Source: an uncultured Clostridium sp. | Lineage (GTDB): Bacteria > Bacillota > Clostridia > Lachnospirales > Lachnospiraceae | DNA length: 15,902 nucleotides | Reading direction: 5' to 3' | NCBI GenBank assembly: GCA_900544905.1 | Contig: UQXF01000080.1 | Coordinates: 1 to 15,902, forward strand | Shown: positions 15,460 through 15,902 of the stretch, piece after piece | Position numbering within the stretch: position 1 is the stretch's first letter | Layout: the number at the start of each line of letters is the position of its first letter | Notes under the pieces: model-generated | What the model saw: only the letters and a program-made list of their open reading frames with translations | Database searches by the model: none | What the model was told of the DNA's origin: nothing | Program-made: the position numbers and the translations under genes

Positions 15460-15855
15460 TTATAATTCTTCCTGAAGCCGGCTCACCAGTGCAGGTACAA
15501 CCTGTTTTTTTCGGGACACAACGCCGGGCAGGTGGCAGATATTCTTGTCTGCTTCTACATGAAATGCTTCTGCTGCATATTTTTCTGCATCGGCTCCAAA
15601 GGCTAACAAATCGGAACGCTGGTCATGGATGTTGGTTAACATAACATAGACAAGCTGAATCTGCATGGAAGGAAGTGCAGCTGGTACATATTCCTGCATC
15701 AGCGCAGCTACGTTGTCCAGCTCCCGCTGGTTAATGGAGCTGACCTGACTGACGCCAATTCCCATTTTATCCACCTGAAATGCTTTATAATCCTGATTAA
15801 ACAGTTCTTCCGGTGTTTTGTTCTTCAAGCTGCTTCCTGCCTCAAACATTTCCAT
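15460..15855 (-). CDS. ppaC: Manganese-dependent (family II) inorganic pyrophosphatase, C-terminal fragment
   Basis: The visible 132 codons encode the C-terminal DHHA2 domain of a DHH-family pyrophosphatase, which hydrolyses diphosphate in the cytoplasm. Recognisable parts are the opening MEMFEAGSSLKNKTPEELFNQDYKAF, the strand GIGVSQV, and near the end LPGVVSRKKQVVPAL, whose SRKKQ supplies basic residues that bind the phosphate. The N-terminal DHH domain with the metal ligands lies beyond the contig end. The family is about 310 residues, or about 540 with CBS and DRTGG insertions, and which form this is cannot be told. The reading frame appears to extend to a GTG at 15870 giving MYKRQ, but those codons are sequencing adapter. 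The true genomic part stops at 15855, and the Met found there is internal. Confidence 0.85.
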   Translation of the reverse strand: MEMFEAGSSLKNKTPEELFNQDYKAFQVDKMGIGVSQVSSINQRELDNVAALMQEYVPAALPSMQIQLVYVMLTNIHDQRSDLLAFGADAEKYAAEAFHVEADKNICHLPGVVSRKKQVVPALVSRLQEEL

Positions 15856-15902
15856 CTGTCTCTTATACACATCTCCGAGCCCACGAGACTCGACGTCATC
15901 TC
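15856..15902 (+). other. Illumina Nextera adapter contamination at contig end
   Basis: These 47 bases are synthetic. CTGTCTCTTATACACATCT (15856-15874) is the Tn5 mosaic end used in Nextera libraries. CCGAGCCCACGAGAC (15875-15889) is the Nextera read-2 adapter. TCGACGTC (15890-15897) fills the 8-base i7 index slot, and from memory it equals Nextera XT index N729. ATCTC (15898-15902) is the beginning of the P7 sequence. The order is that of read-through from a short insert. Genomic sequence therefore ends at 15855. Confidence 0.97.

Noticed and set aside
1..15855. CRISPR arrays, tRNA or rRNA genes, insertion sequences, phage genes or defence systems.
   Set aside because: I looked for spaced direct repeats, cloverleaf-like segments, transposase motifs and known defence domains on both strands and saw none.
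15841..15870. The GTG at 15870 or ATG near 15855 as the true start of a short protein on the minus strand.
   Set aside because: The GTG and the next four codons are adapter, and the Met at 15855 aligns inside the pyrophosphatase family. The gene is cut by the contig end.
15856..15874. A Tn5 mosaic end that could mark a real transposon at the window edge.
   Set aside because: It is followed by the Nextera read-2 adapter, an index-length octamer and the P7 start in exact library order, so it is synthetic.

Overview
The window looks like one end of a contig from a low-to-mid G+C Firmicute, most plausibly a gut Clostridia of the Lachnospiraceae type. The grounds are strong AGGAGG ribosome sites before most genes, a family II (Mn-dependent) pyrophosphatase fragment, a D-lactate dehydrogenase, and the style of the ATP synthase genes. 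The genus cannot be fixed from the sequence alone.

Layout. (1) 1-6235, plus strand: the 3' part of a MoxR-type AAA+ ATPase, a DUF58 protein and a 1483-residue membrane protein with three von Willebrand A (VWA) domains and a glutamine-amidotransferase-like domain. This is the MoxR/DUF58/VWA module, with the usual separate VWA proteins apparently joined into one chain. A 12-bp-stem bidirectional terminator (6236-6280) separates it from (2) a convergent LysR-family regulator (6292-7182, minus). (3) A 119-bp divergent promoter region leads into the F-type ATP synthase operon, 7302-13623: a, c, b, a delta-alpha fusion, gamma, beta, epsilon, closed by a hairpin terminator (13637-13661). No atpI precedes atpB. 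(4) A gene with an extended -10 promoter encodes a D-lactate dehydrogenase-type 2-hydroxyacid dehydrogenase (13835-14824). It runs convergently, 3 bp apart, into (5) a Cys-rich protein with two DUF305 repeats (14828-15397, minus). Upstream of that is (6) the C-terminal part of a family II inorganic pyrophosphatase (15460-15855, minus).

The last 47 bases (15856-15902) are not genomic. They are an Illumina Nextera adapter: Tn5 mosaic end, read-2 adapter, an 8-base index and the start of P7. The biological sequence ends at 15855, and the apparent start of the pyrophosphatase reading frame is adapter-encoded.

The most interesting biology is the in-frame fusion of ATP synthase delta to alpha. The complex normally has one delta and three alpha, so a fusion raises a stoichiometry problem. 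A strong Shine-Dalgarno-like AGGAGGG sits at the domain boundary, 5 nt before an in-frame AUU codon. Internal initiation giving free alpha is therefore a testable possibility, though codon choice could also explain the motif. The gamma subunit has a polybasic C-terminal tail that may emerge near the same crown. The c subunit lacks the Na+ signature residues, so the enzyme is predicted to be proton-driven. The epsilon subunit carries the ATP-binding motif IDxxRA.
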